60,407 nt of DNA, from contig CAIRBK010000084.1 of the NCBI GenBank assembly GCA_903876795.1, positions 1 to 60,407 on the forward strand, read 5' to 3'. The notes under the pieces were generated by a model. The model ran no database searches, was not told the DNA's origin, and was given only the letters and a program-made list of their open reading frames with translations. The stretch's first letter is position 1, and each line of letters begins with the position of its first letter. This document shows, piece after piece, positions 45,822 through 54,586 of the stretch. The stretch comes from an uncultured Verrucomicrobiota bacterium (lineage in GTDB: Bacteria; Verrucomicrobiota; Verrucomicrobiia; Opitutales; Opitutaceae). The translations under genes were made by a program, and so were the position numbers.

Positions 45822-46721
45822 ATGAAGCTCTTCATCACTCCCCACGCCAAGGCTCAGCTAGTCTTGGCGGCGTTTTTGTTTTCGATCACCAGCGCCCCGC
45901 ACACGCACGCGCAGGACGCCAAGCGTAAAAATCCCACCAGCAAGCTCTTCGTGGCCGACGTGGAAGGCAATTCATCAATCAACACCGGTGAAAAAATCGA
46001 GGATCTCACAAAAAAAAGCGTGCACACCGCCGAGGGAACCGTCGTGGAGACCAAGCCCGAAGCCCGCAGCGCCATCGTGCTGTCCAACGGCACCGGCATC
46101 GCGTTCGAACCGGATACCCGCCTGGAGATGAGGCGGTTTCAACAGGAGCCGTTTACCCCCAATCGCACCGACCTGGAGACCGAACCGTCCATCTCCCAAA
46201 CGCAGGCGACGGTTGCCCGAGGCAGCATCGGTATCTGCACCGCCAAGATGGTGGCCGGAAGCACCATGTCCTATAGCACTCGCCACGCCGACATCAACAT
46301 TCGCGGCCGCAAAGTGGTCATTGTAACAAACGACAACTCAACGGTCGTATCGTCGCTGGAGGGTGACGTAACCATTCGCGGCAGCACCGGCTCGGCCGGT
46401 CAATTCATCAGATCCGGCCAACAGGCAATCATCACCCGACGTTCCGCGATAGAGCCTCCCTTGGTCACCGTCCAACCAATACCCCAACAGGACATGGAGG
46501 CCATCGGAGAAAAAGCATCCCTTGCCTGCATGGCCCGGCGCACCGTTTATTTCGACGTCGCCGAACGCAAAAACAACATCGAACCCCCCCCCCTGACGAC
46601 CGCCTTCGACACGCCCCCTCCGGATACCGATACGCTGGTCCCTGTTGAGGTGCTGCCCGGCGTGATCCCTGCTCCCAGCACGGTAAGCCCGTTCGAGATC
46701 CGCAGAAGCGGGATCAATTAA
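45822..46721 (+). CDS. Exported FecR-domain protein
   Basis: 299 aa. The signal peptide ends near TSAPHTHAQ/DAKR. A FecR-like beta domain follows: KSVHTAEGTVVETKPEARSA, IVLSNGTGIAFEPDTRLEMR, ARGSIGICTAKMVAGSTMSY and VVSSLEGDVTIRG. The last ~90 residues are Pro-rich and unstructured. In this clade FecR-domain proteins often accompany exopolysaccharide loci rather than iron uptake; no TonB receptor or ECF sigma factor is adjacent. It is the first of four same-strand genes leading to the Wza/Wzc pair. Confidence 0.8.
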   Translation: MKLFITPHAKAQLVLAAFLFSITSAPHTHAQDAKRKNPTSKLFVADVEGNSSINTGEKIEDLTKKSVHTAEGTVVETKPEARSAIVLSNGTGIAFEPDTRLEMRRFQQEPFTPNRTDLETEPSISQTQATVARGSIGICTAKMVAGSTMSYSTRHADINIRGRKVVIVTNDNSTVVSSLEGDVTIRGSTGSAGQFIRSGQQAIITRRSAIEPPLVTVQPIPQQDMEAIGEKASLACMARRTVYFDVAERKNNIEPPPLTTAFDTPPPDTDTLVPVEVLPGVIPAPSTVSPFEIRRSGIN

Positions 46722-46730
46722 TCGGCTGCA

Positions 46731-47885
46731 GTGCCAAATTCGACCAATATGGCCGCCTGGAAACGCTGGCTGACCACATCCGCGCGCGTCTCCATCTTCA
46801 ATCTGACAACCTTGTCCTCGTCCGCTTTGGTCAACTTTAACGAGGGCCGCGATCAGCTCTTCGCCACCGCCTCCCTTTCGGCAGGATACGACTCCAACAT
46901 CTTCGCTTCAGATGCCGGCAAGGGTGACGTTGTCACCACCGGTTCCCTAAGACTTGAATACCTGCGGCGCGCCGGCCTCATCGGTGTCAATGGTGCGGTG
47001 GAGTGGACGCAGGGCAGCTTCGCCTCCAACCCATCCGAGGATTTCTCCGATCCCTCGCTCTCGCTGGAGTTGGTAAAGGAATCCGGCCGCACGACTGGCT
47101 CCTTCACCCTGACCGGCAACCGTCAAAGCAAGGCCGACCCCGCCCTCAATCAGCGCACCGTGTCTTGGAACCTCGCGGCAGGTCTGAACGTGAAATACCC
47201 CGTGATCCGACGCTACAGCGTGACCGGCACGCTCGGCTACGGATTGCTCAAATACACCGAAAAATCCTCCGAACTGGCCGACCTGAGAACCGTGAGCGCC
47301 GGTTCGGATCTGTTCTACGCCTATACTTCTGAACGCGACCTCTTGGTCGGCTACAGAATACGCCAAAGCGACACCTCCGCCAATAACCAGTCCGTGGACC
47401 ACTCCATCACGGGCGGCGTATCCGGAAAAATCATCTCGAAACTCAGGGGCAGCATCCGCGCCGGCTACCAAATCCGCGAGGAAGGCGCGTCCGGAAGCAC
47501 ATTTGGCAGCACCACCGCCTCGGCCTCGGTTACCTGGGCGGTAAACCGGCGCTTCACGATAACGGGCACCGTCAGCAAGGATTTCGGCACCACGGCGTAT
47601 GAATCCAGCACCGACAACCTCTCCTTCAATCTGGACGCGCAGTATGTGATCCGAAACCGCTGGTCGCTCTACGCAGGTCTCGGATTCGGCTACTCCGACT
47701 ACCTGAACGGCACGGATATCGGCCGCTCCGATTACTATGGCAGCTGGAGCTTTGGCCCTTCATATGAATTGAATGAGCATTTCAAAGCATCGCTCACCTA
47801 CAGCTATTTCCAAAACTGGTCGAGCAGCTCCATAGCCAACTTTGACCGGCATACCCTCACACTGAACCTAACCTCCCGCTGGTAA
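46731..47885 (+). CDS. Outer-membrane beta-barrel protein of the polysaccharide operon
   Basis: 384 aa with a GTG start; an ATG six codons later is possible. After a short N-terminal hydrophobic stretch the sequence is a long series of amphipathic strands: LFATASLSAGYDSNIFASDA, GSLRLEYLRRAGLIGVNGAV, DLFYAYTSERDLLVGYRIRQ, LYAGLGFGYSDYLNGTD. It ends in an aromatic strand LTLNLTSRW, the typical C-terminal signature of outer-membrane barrels. Asp/Asn-rich loops (SAGYDSNIF) are common in barrels encoded with exopolysaccharide export genes. It probably helps polymer passage or anchoring; the exact role is unknown. Confidence 0.75.
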   Translation: MPNSTNMAAWKRWLTTSARVSIFNLTTLSSSALVNFNEGRDQLFATASLSAGYDSNIFASDAGKGDVVTTGSLRLEYLRRAGLIGVNGAVEWTQGSFASNPSEDFSDPSLSLELVKESGRTTGSFTLTGNRQSKADPALNQRTVSWNLAAGLNVKYPVIRRYSVTGTLGYGLLKYTEKSSELADLRTVSAGSDLFYAYTSERDLLVGYRIRQSDTSANNQSVDHSITGGVSGKIISKLRGSIRAGYQIREEGASGSTFGSTTASASVTWAVNRRFTITGTVSKDFGTTAYESSTDNLSFNLDAQYVIRNRWSLYAGLGFGYSDYLNGTDIGRSDYYGSWSFGPSYELNEHFKASLTYSYFQNWSSSSIANFDRHTLTLNLTSRW

Positions 47886-47892
47886 CCCCGGT

Positions 47893-48507
47893 ATGATGCG
47901 GCGATTTCTTCACATCCTGTTCTGCCTTTCAACCATGTGCGTAGGCTCCCTTTCCGCACAGACTCCCTCCCTCGCACGCACCGCACCGGCCTACAAAATC
48001 GCCCTCACCGACCTCCTGCGCATAGACATCTATCAAGAGGAAGATCTGCGCACCGTTTCCCGGGTCGATGCCAAGGGGCATGTCAATCTACCCCTGGTGG
48101 GCGAAGTCTCCGTGGTCGGCCTTGCCGTAAGCGAGGCCCAAAAAGCGGTCGAGATCGCCTACCGGGATGGCCGCTACCTGCGCAATCCCCAAGTCACCAT
48201 CAATATCGAGACCTACGCGGCCCGTGAGGTATCCATCCAGGGCCAGGTCCGCTCCCCGGGTCGCTACCCGCTGCCCATCGAGACATCCATGACGGTCCTC
48301 GAACTGGTCACCCGCGCCGGCGGTTTTACCGACACAGCCAAGGGCACTGCGGTCAACGTCACCCGCGTCACTGCGGACGGTAAAAAAAGGGTTTTCACCA
48401 TCGATGTGGACAGCCTCCTGAAGGGTAAGGATCGGGCCAATATCAACGACAACTCCCTTCTGCTTGAACCCGGAGACATTATCTTTGTCCCCGAACGCAT
48501 CATCTAA
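47893..48507 (+). CDS. Wza-like polysaccharide export protein (Poly_export plus SLBB)
   Basis: 204 aa. The signal peptide MMRRFLHILFCLSTMCVGSL ends near SLSAQ. The Poly_export domain is YKIALTDLLRIDIYQEEDLR, then VDAKGHVNLPLVGEVSVVGL. The SLBB domain is VSIQGQVRSPGRYPLPIETS with VLELVTRAGGFTDTA. The C-terminus EPGDIIFVPERII is typical. It has no lipobox cysteine, so it is shorter and simpler than E. coli Wza, closer to the GumB/EpsA class. It lies 7 bp before the co-polymerase/kinase gene. Confidence 0.92.
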   Translation: MMRRFLHILFCLSTMCVGSLSAQTPSLARTAPAYKIALTDLLRIDIYQEEDLRTVSRVDAKGHVNLPLVGEVSVVGLAVSEAQKAVEIAYRDGRYLRNPQVTINIETYAAREVSIQGQVRSPGRYPLPIETSMTVLELVTRAGGFTDTAKGTAVNVTRVTADGKKRVFTIDVDSLLKGKDRANINDNSLLLEPGDIIFVPERII

Positions 48508-48513
48508 AGCATC

Positions 48514-50670
48514 ATGTGTGCGGCCACCAAACCCCCTTTCGCATCCAAATCCGCCGGACGCGATGAAGAGATCGTCGAAAACCGCACGTTGCGTGATTAT
48601 TATATCATCCTGCGCGAGCGCCTCTGGGTGGCCCTCCCGCTGGCCCTCCTCGTGGCGATCAGCATAGGCTACTATCAATCGCGCACCACCCCCCTTTATC
48701 GCAGTTCGGCGACTCTGCAGATCGAAAAACCCGAAAAAGTGGTCACCAGCCAGGAGGTCGTCGATACCGGCATCAACAGCGACATCGATCTCAACACCTA
48801 CCTGCAGGTCATCGCCAGCGCCAAGATGCGCACCCGCGTCCAAGAGTCGCTGACCCCAAAGGAGCGCGAAATCCTTCAGCGCCCCTACCTCAAAGATCTT
48901 CCTCCCGGTGCCGCCCCCCCCACCGGACTCGACCTCGGCAGCATGTCCGTCCAGTCCGTCCGCAGCACTTTTCTCGTCAGCATCAGCGTCTCCCATCGCG
49001 ACCCGGATGCCGCCGCCCTGCTGGCCAACCGCTACATTGAACAATTCATCGAAAGCCTCCTTGAAAACGTGAGCGGCGGTCACGACTACGCCGTCAAATT
49101 CCTCAGGGATCGAGCCACCCAGCTCCAGGAGGAGGCGCGGGTGGCCGAGCAAAAGCTCCAGGACTACATGAGGGCCAAGAACCTCGTGTCGCTGGACAAC
49201 AGCACCAACATCGCCCAAGCCCGGCTGAGCTCCGTCAACTCAGCCCTGCAAAACGCGCGCCTCGAACGCATCACCGTTGAGGAACAATTCGGCCTCGTTG
49301 AGCGTTATCGCCTGGAAAATCGCAACCTCCTGGAAATCACCTCCATCGCCGGCTATGGCTCCGTGCCCGACCTCAGCAGGCAACTCGAAACCCTGCGCCG
49401 CGACCAATCCTTGCTAGCCGAGCGCTATCTGGAGCGCCACCCCAAGATGATCAACGTCGGCAACGCCATCGCCGTCGCCAGCCGGCAACTCGATGATGCC
49501 ATCGCTCTCGCCGTGGCCGACCTCAAGACCAGCCTCGAACGCGCCCGCTCCAACGAGAAAACCTTGGAGCTCGAATACGCCGCCCAGGAAAAAGAACAGC
49601 TCCGCCTGCGCGATCTCTCCATCGAATACCGCAGCCTCGAAAACCAGGCCCAGGTCGCCAAAAACAACTACTCCCAGATCCTCGACCGCCTCACCCAGGC
49701 CACCACCTGCAAATACCTCGAAAAAATCCCCGTCCGCCCCCTCGACATGGCCCAGCCGGCCAACAAGCCCTACACGCCCGACCTAAGCCGCATCGCCCGC
49801 ACCGCCATCGGCGTCGGTCTGCTCGTCTTCTTCGGTGTGGCGATCGGCCTGAGCTTCATGGACGATCGCATCAAGAGCGCCTGGGACATCGAACATTTCA
49901 TCGGCGTCAACCTCCTGGGGATCATTCCCGACCTCTCCGCACTGCCAGATACCGAGAAACACAATATCCTCTTGGCTAACCGCAACTCCTCGGGGGTCGA
50001 ACCGTTCCTTGGCGTCTACAGCTCCGTAAAGATCCACTCAAAACTAGACTTCCCCAAGTCCATACTGGTCACCAGCACCATCCCCGGGGAAGGCAAGACG
50101 CTCGTTTCCTCCAACCTCGCGGGCAGCTTCTCCCGTCACGGAAAATCCGTCCTCCTAATCGACTGCGATCTGCGCAGACCGATGATGCACCGCCACTTCG
50201 ATCGCTCCAACGAAAACGGCCTCATCACCTGGTTCGAAAACGGTGCCCACCTCGACGGTGATCTGATTCGCAACGCCCACCTGGGCATCACTTCCATTGG
50301 AGAAAATCTGTCATTACTCACCTCCGGCGGCCGATCCAAGACCCCGACGCAACTCCTGGAGAATCCGGTTTTCGGCCAGCTGTTGGATAAACTCAAAAAA
50401 CACTACGACCTGATCATCGTCGATTCACCTCCCCTAGGCGCCGTGACCGACTCCTTGCTCATCGCCGAGCGGGTGGACGAGGTCATTTATGTGTGCCGCT
50501 TCAATCGCGCCTTTCGCAAACACATACGGCTTTACATCAAAGCTCTTCGCTCCGGCAAAAACGAACTCCTCGGCATCGTCCTCAACGGCCTCACGCCGCG
50601 GCGCATCGAGTATTACTCCAATTACCGCTACTACCGGAGCTACAAGAAATACTACGCCACCCAGGACTAA
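48514..50670 (+). CDS. Polysaccharide co-polymerase fused to BY-type tyrosine kinase (Wzc/GumC-like)
   Basis: 718 aa. The N-terminal Wzz-like domain starts at RDYYIILRERLWVALPLALL with the first TM helix, followed by a long periplasmic coiled coil (EEARVAEQKLQDYMRAKNLV to LERARSNEKTLELEYAAQEK). The second TM helix is TAIGVGLLVFFGVAIGLSFM. The BY-kinase domain has Walker A VTSTIPGEGKTLVSSNLAGS, Walker A' VLLIDCDLRRPMMHR and Walker B DLIIVDSPPLGAVTDS. The C-terminal tail carries an eight-tyrosine cluster (EYYSNYRYYRSYKKYY), the autophosphorylation site. It controls chain length and export of an exopolysaccharide. No glycosyltransferase follows in the window. Confidence 0.95.
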   Translation: MCAATKPPFASKSAGRDEEIVENRTLRDYYIILRERLWVALPLALLVAISIGYYQSRTTPLYRSSATLQIEKPEKVVTSQEVVDTGINSDIDLNTYLQVIASAKMRTRVQESLTPKEREILQRPYLKDLPPGAAPPTGLDLGSMSVQSVRSTFLVSISVSHRDPDAAALLANRYIEQFIESLLENVSGGHDYAVKFLRDRATQLQEEARVAEQKLQDYMRAKNLVSLDNSTNIAQARLSSVNSALQNARLERITVEEQFGLVERYRLENRNLLEITSIAGYGSVPDLSRQLETLRRDQSLLAERYLERHPKMINVGNAIAVASRQLDDAIALAVADLKTSLERARSNEKTLELEYAAQEKEQLRLRDLSIEYRSLENQAQVAKNNYSQILDRLTQATTCKYLEKIPVRPLDMAQPANKPYTPDLSRIARTAIGVGLLVFFGVAIGLSFMDDRIKSAWDIEHFIGVNLLGIIPDLSALPDTEKHNILLANRNSSGVEPFLGVYSSVKIHSKLDFPKSILVTSTIPGEGKTLVSSNLAGSFSRHGKSVLLIDCDLRRPMMHRHFDRSNENGLITWFENGAHLDGDLIRNAHLGITSIGENLSLLTSGGRSKTPTQLLENPVFGQLLDKLKKHYDLIIVDSPPLGAVTDSLLIAERVDEVIYVCRFNRAFRKHIRLYIKALRSGKNELLGIVLNGLTPRRIEYYSNYRYYRSYKKYYATQD

Positions 50671-50849
50671 ACGCGCTTCGAGCGGTATAACCGTTTACCA
50701 AGAACGAATGCCTCCTCGCTTGTCATTGGCCCGCGGTGGCAAGCGGGCTCAATGAGCCGTTTCCCGTTCCACGCCGGCTTGAAACCACGCCGGAATAGCC
50801 CGACGACCAGTCTTGTCATTCGCCAGTCGTCATTTGTCATTCCTCATTC

Positions 50850-51692
50850 GTGATCTCCGCCTTCCTGCCTCCCGATTTCAACCCCCAGCGCCCCGTAGCA
50901 CTTATCGCCGGACAAGGCATCTACCCCGTGCTCGTGTCCCAGGCCATCCGCCGGGCCGGAGTTCCTCTGCGACTGATCGCCTTTGACGAAGAAACCCGCG
51001 CCGACCTGGTGGATTCGTTCCCTGCGGCGGAACGGCGCACGATTCAAGTGGGCCAGCTCGGCAAAATGCTCGACGCCTTGGAGGACTTCAAAGCCGGTTA
51101 CGCACTCATGGCCGGGCAGATCACCCCTCGCCGGCTTTTCCGGGGGCTCCACCCCGATCTCAAGGCGGCCCGGATCCTCATGTCACTCAAACGCCGCAAC
51201 GCCGAGACCATCTTCGGGGCTATAGCCGATGAGATAGAAAAGATCGGCGTTAACCTGCTCGACGCCCGCAGCTTCATCGACGACCAACTCGCCGCCCCTG
51301 GCTGCATGACCGGGAAAAAGTTTCCCATCGACGAAGACTACGTCGCCCACGGCGTGCAGATCGCCAAGGAGTCCGCGCGCCTCGACATCGGCCAGGGCTG
51401 CGTCGTCCGCAAGGGCACCGTCCTCGCCGTCGAGGCCTTCGAGGGCACCGACGCCATGATCCGCCGCGCCGGCGAGTTCAAAACCGACGAAGCCCTCTTC
51501 GTCAAAACCGTCAAGGCACGTCAGGACTACCGCTTCGACGTCCCCTGCTTCGGGCTGAAAACCCTCGAAACCATGCGCGAGGCCGAGATCAAGGCCGCCG
51601 CCCTTGAAGCCGGCCGCGTCATCCTCATCGACAAGCCCGCCGTCGTCGCCCAGGCCAAATCCTGGGGCATCCATCTGCTCGGCTTCGAGTAA
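50850..51692 (+). CDS. lpxI: UDP-2,3-diacylglucosamine pyrophosphatase LpxI (lipid A synthesis)
   Basis: 280 aa with a GTG start. It hydrolyses UDP-2,3-diacylglucosamine to lipid X, an alternative to LpxH. Family landmarks: VALIAGQGIYPVLVSQAIRR, VGQLGKMLDALEDFKAGYAL with MAGQITPRRLF, GVNLLDARSFIDDQLA, DIGQGCVVRKGTVLAVEAFE, GTDAMIRRAGEF and VLIDKPAVVAQAKSWGIHLL. Its presence indicates an LPS-bearing outer membrane. The 180 bp before it contain several TGTCATT-like repeats. Confidence 0.93.
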   Translation: MISAFLPPDFNPQRPVALIAGQGIYPVLVSQAIRRAGVPLRLIAFDEETRADLVDSFPAAERRTIQVGQLGKMLDALEDFKAGYALMAGQITPRRLFRGLHPDLKAARILMSLKRRNAETIFGAIADEIEKIGVNLLDARSFIDDQLAAPGCMTGKKFPIDEDYVAHGVQIAKESARLDIGQGCVVRKGTVLAVEAFEGTDAMIRRAGEFKTDEALFVKTVKARQDYRFDVPCFGLKTLETMREAEIKAAALEAGRVILIDKPAVVAQAKSWGIHLLGFE

Positions 51693-51773
51693 CCGGCTTC
51701 CGTAACGCCCGCCGCACGCTACCCTCTAGCGACGGCACTTGCTCCCGGCGTTTTCCGAGACCACCTTTTACCC

Positions 51774-52259
51774 ATGAAACACGATGTCATACCAGTGATC
51801 GTCAAAGGCGTGATGCCCACCTCCAACGGGTGCGCCGTCTTTCTGGGCGACGACCACAAGACTTTTGTGATCTACGTGGACCACTCCGTCGGCAACGCCA
51901 TCCAGATGACCTTGGACGGCGTCAAAAAGGAACGCCCCCTCACGCACGACCTGATCGGCCACATGCTCACCGGCCTCGGCGCTACCATCGACCACGTCGT
52001 CATCAACGACGTCAACGAGGGCACCTTTTTCGCCCGCATCCTCCTTCGCATGGAAAACGAGCTGGGCAAGAAAATCGTCGAACTCGACGCCCGCCCGAGC
52101 GATTCCACGGTGCTCGCCCTCCAGCACCGCCGACCCATCTTCGCGGCCCGCAAAGTCTATGACTCCGTCGAGGACATGACCGAGATCCTCGAGCGCGTCC
52201 TGCGCCAGCAAAACGAGGACACCGAGTCCGCCGAAGGCGAAGGCAGCGACGACAAGTAA
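51774..52259 (+). CDS. Bifunctional nuclease (BFN/DUF151) family protein
   Basis: 161 aa. The BFN domain spans most of the protein: GCAVFLGDDHKTFVIYVDHS, VGNAIQMTLDGVKKERPLTH, DLIGHMLTGLGATIDHVVIN and FFARILLRMENELGKKIVEL with the hallmark DARPSDSTVLALQHRRPIFA. An acidic C-terminal tail (EDTESAEGEGSDDK) follows. Plant and Thermotoga relatives have been described with nuclease activity, but the role in bacteria is unsettled. It lies between lpxI and the tRNA-dihydrouridine synthase gene on the same strand. Confidence 0.9.
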   Translation: MKHDVIPVIVKGVMPTSNGCAVFLGDDHKTFVIYVDHSVGNAIQMTLDGVKKERPLTHDLIGHMLTGLGATIDHVVINDVNEGTFFARILLRMENELGKKIVELDARPSDSTVLALQHRRPIFAARKVYDSVEDMTEILERVLRQQNEDTESAEGEGSDDK

Positions 52260-52378
52260 TCCCGCCGCGCAGGCCGCGAGTTCACTCGCTCCCTGCCTGG
52301 TTTTTTCCACCCTCAGTGTCACCCCCTTCGTCCCTCGCCATTCCGCCTTCGCCATTACCCGCTCCCTCGGCGCCGGGT

Positions 52379-53425
52379 ATGACGCTCACCGCCCTCGCCC
52401 CGATGCAGGACGTGACGGATCTGGCCTTCATGCGGGTCATCGCCCACTACGGAGCGCCGGACTTTTTTTTCACCGAATTCTTCCGCGTCCACGCCCAGTC
52501 TCGCCTGGAGAAACACATTCTCCGGTCGATCGACGAAAACGCCACCGGCCGCCCCGTGTTCGCACAGCTGATCGGCGAAGATCTCCAACACCTCGCCCGC
52601 TCCGCCACCGAACTCCTCCGCCACCCGGTCGCCGGCATCGACCTCAACATGGGCTGCCCCGCCCCCAAGGTTTACAAGAAAAACGTCGGCGGCGGCCTCC
52701 TCCGCGACCCCGCCAAGATCGACGAGATCCTCGGTATGCTCCGCCAGACCGTGCCCGGCCTGTTCACGGTGAAAATGCGTATCGGCTTCGACGACACCAC
52801 CCACTTCGAACGCATCCTCGATCTGGTCAACAAACACGACGTCGATCTGCTCAGCCTTCACGGACGCACGGTTAAGGAGATGTATCGCAGCGAGGTCCAC
52901 TACGACTACATCGCCCTCGCCGCGCGGCGTGTGAAATGCCCGCTCCTGGCCAACGGCAACGTCACCTCAGCCGCGACCGCCGTGCGCGTGCTCGCCGACA
53001 CCCGGGCCGCCGGCGTGATGATCGGCCGCCATGCCATCCGCAACCCGTGGATCTTCCGCCAATGCCGCGAGGCCTTCGCGCAACAACCCGTCACGCCCGT
53101 CACCCTGGCCGATGTGCGCGGCTACGTGGAACGCCTCTACCTGGCCACGCGCGTCGAAGGACTCCCCGAGCGCGTTCATGTGAACAAGATGAAGAAATAC
53201 CTCAATTTCGTCGGCCAAAGCGTCGACGCCACCGGGGCGTTTCTTCACGAGATGCGCCGCACCGAGACCGAGGCGCAGCTCTTCGGCGTGTGCGACCGTC
53301 ACTTGCTCGCCGAACCCTCCAGGCTTTTCGCCGACGAACCCTACCCCGGCGTCATCGCCAGGCCCAATTGCGAAACCCCCTCCGCCGATGCGGACGGTTG
53401 TTCGCTCGAGACGGTCACCGCGTAG
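52379..53425 (+). CDS. tRNA-dihydrouridine synthase family protein
   Basis: 348 aa from the ATG at 52379 (MTLTALAPMQDVTDLAFM); a GTG at 52316 would add 21 Pro/Ser-rich residues. The FMN-dependent TIM barrel shows FAQLIGEDLQHLARSATEL, VAGIDLNMGCPAPKVYKKN (catalytic Cys region NMGCPAPKV), GGLLRDPAKIDEILGMLRQT, TVKMRIGFDD, LLSLHGRTVKEMYRSEVHYD and LLANGNVTSAATAVRVLADT with GVMIGRHAIRNPWIFRQ. It reduces specific uridines in tRNA to dihydrouridine. Which Dus subclass it belongs to is uncertain; it is closest to DusB/DusC-like sequences by impression. It converges with hemB. Confidence 0.9.
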   Translation: MTLTALAPMQDVTDLAFMRVIAHYGAPDFFFTEFFRVHAQSRLEKHILRSIDENATGRPVFAQLIGEDLQHLARSATELLRHPVAGIDLNMGCPAPKVYKKNVGGGLLRDPAKIDEILGMLRQTVPGLFTVKMRIGFDDTTHFERILDLVNKHDVDLLSLHGRTVKEMYRSEVHYDYIALAARRVKCPLLANGNVTSAATAVRVLADTRAAGVMIGRHAIRNPWIFRQCREAFAQQPVTPVTLADVRGYVERLYLATRVEGLPERVHVNKMKKYLNFVGQSVDATGAFLHEMRRTETEAQLFGVCDRHLLAEPSRLFADEPYPGVIARPNCETPSADADGCSLETVTA

Positions 53426-53465
53426 TCAAAGGCTTGGACGTTCCACGCGCGGCCGTCTGCGAACT

Positions 53466-54473
53466 TCACGATAGCTGCGCCGCCATCTCCTTGGCAAAGT
53501 AGGTTAAAATCATGTCGGCCCCGGCACGCTTGATCGCCAACAGCGACTCATGCCTTGTCCGCTCCAGATCAAGCCAGCCAAGCCGCGCGGCGGCCTGGAT
53601 CTGCGCATACTCGCCCGAAACCTGATAGGCGGCGACCGGCCGTCGGGTCGCCTCGCGCACCTCCCGGATAATATCCAGGTAGGCGCCGGCGGGCTTGACC
53701 ATCAGGATGTCGGCCCCTTCCGCCTCGTCCAGGGCCACCTCGGTCAGGGCCTCGCGGCGATTGGCCGGATTCAGTTGATACGTGCGCTTGTCCAAGCTCC
53801 GTGTGCCGGCGGCGGCGGCACTGCCCACCGCATCTCGGAAGGGCCCGTAATAGGCCGAGGCAAATTTCGCCGAATATGCCATGATCGCGGTCTCCGTGCG
53901 GCCGGCCGCGTCAAGCGCGCTGCGGATGGCTCCGATACGCCCGTCCATCATGTCCGAAGGCGCCACGAAATCGACCCCGGCCTGCGAGTGCAGCACCGCC
54001 ATGCGGGTCAAAATCTCCACCGTGGCGTCATTGGCCACATCGCTTCCGTCGGCGGTGAGCACGCCGTCGTGGCCATGCGTCGTGTAAGGATCGAGCGCGA
54101 TATCCGTCATCACGACCAAGCCGGGCAACGCCTTCTTCACGGCGCGCACGGCCCGCAGGATCAGCGCGTCTTCGTCGAGCGCGGCGGTGCCGGCGTCGTT
54201 CTTGAATTTTTTATCCAGCTTGGGAAACAGGGCCACCGCAGGCACGCCCAGCTTCGCCAGCGCCCGGCACTCCTTCACCAGATCGGCAACGTTGAAACGC
54301 GACACGCCCGGCATGGAGTCGATTGGCTCCGGCGCACCGTTGCCGTCCACGACAAACAGCGGCGCGATAAAATCCGCAGGGCGCAGCCTCGTCTCCTCGA
54401 CCAAGGAGCGCACCGCAGGGTTGCGGCGAAGACGTCGGGGGCGATGAGATATATCCAGTTGAAAAGAGGCCAT
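53466..54473 (-). CDS. hemB: Delta-aminolevulinic acid dehydratase (porphobilinogen synthase)
   Basis: 335 aa from the ATG at 54473 (MASFQLDISHRPRRLRRNP). It condenses two aminolevulinates to porphobilinogen for heme. Landmarks: LRPADFIAPLFVVDGNGAPE, DSMPGVSRFNVADLVKECRA, DIALDPYTTHGHDGVL (the metal-site region lacks a Cys triad, suggesting the Mg2+-type enzyme), VDFVAPSDMMDGRIGAIRSA, MAYSAKFASAYYGPFRDAVG and the Schiff-base Lys in ILMVKPAGAYLDIIREV. It is divergent from cysS, with a 113-bp shared upstream region. Confidence 0.96.
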   Translation of the reverse strand: MASFQLDISHRPRRLRRNPAVRSLVEETRLRPADFIAPLFVVDGNGAPEPIDSMPGVSRFNVADLVKECRALAKLGVPAVALFPKLDKKFKNDAGTAALDEDALILRAVRAVKKALPGLVVMTDIALDPYTTHGHDGVLTADGSDVANDATVEILTRMAVLHSQAGVDFVAPSDMMDGRIGAIRSALDAAGRTETAIMAYSAKFASAYYGPFRDAVGSAAAAGTRSLDKRTYQLNPANRREALTEVALDEAEGADILMVKPAGAYLDIIREVREATRRPVAAYQVSGEYAQIQAAARLGWLDLERTRHESLLAIKRAGADMILTYFAKEMAAQLS

Positions 54474-54586
54474 GATTGACCCCAGGCAAACAGGCCGACG
54501 CGCGCGCCGCCATCCGTTTTTCACCCCACCCAAAAAACACCTTTCCGCCCAAGTCGAAAATCTGTTATCGCTGACCCCTTAATTTC

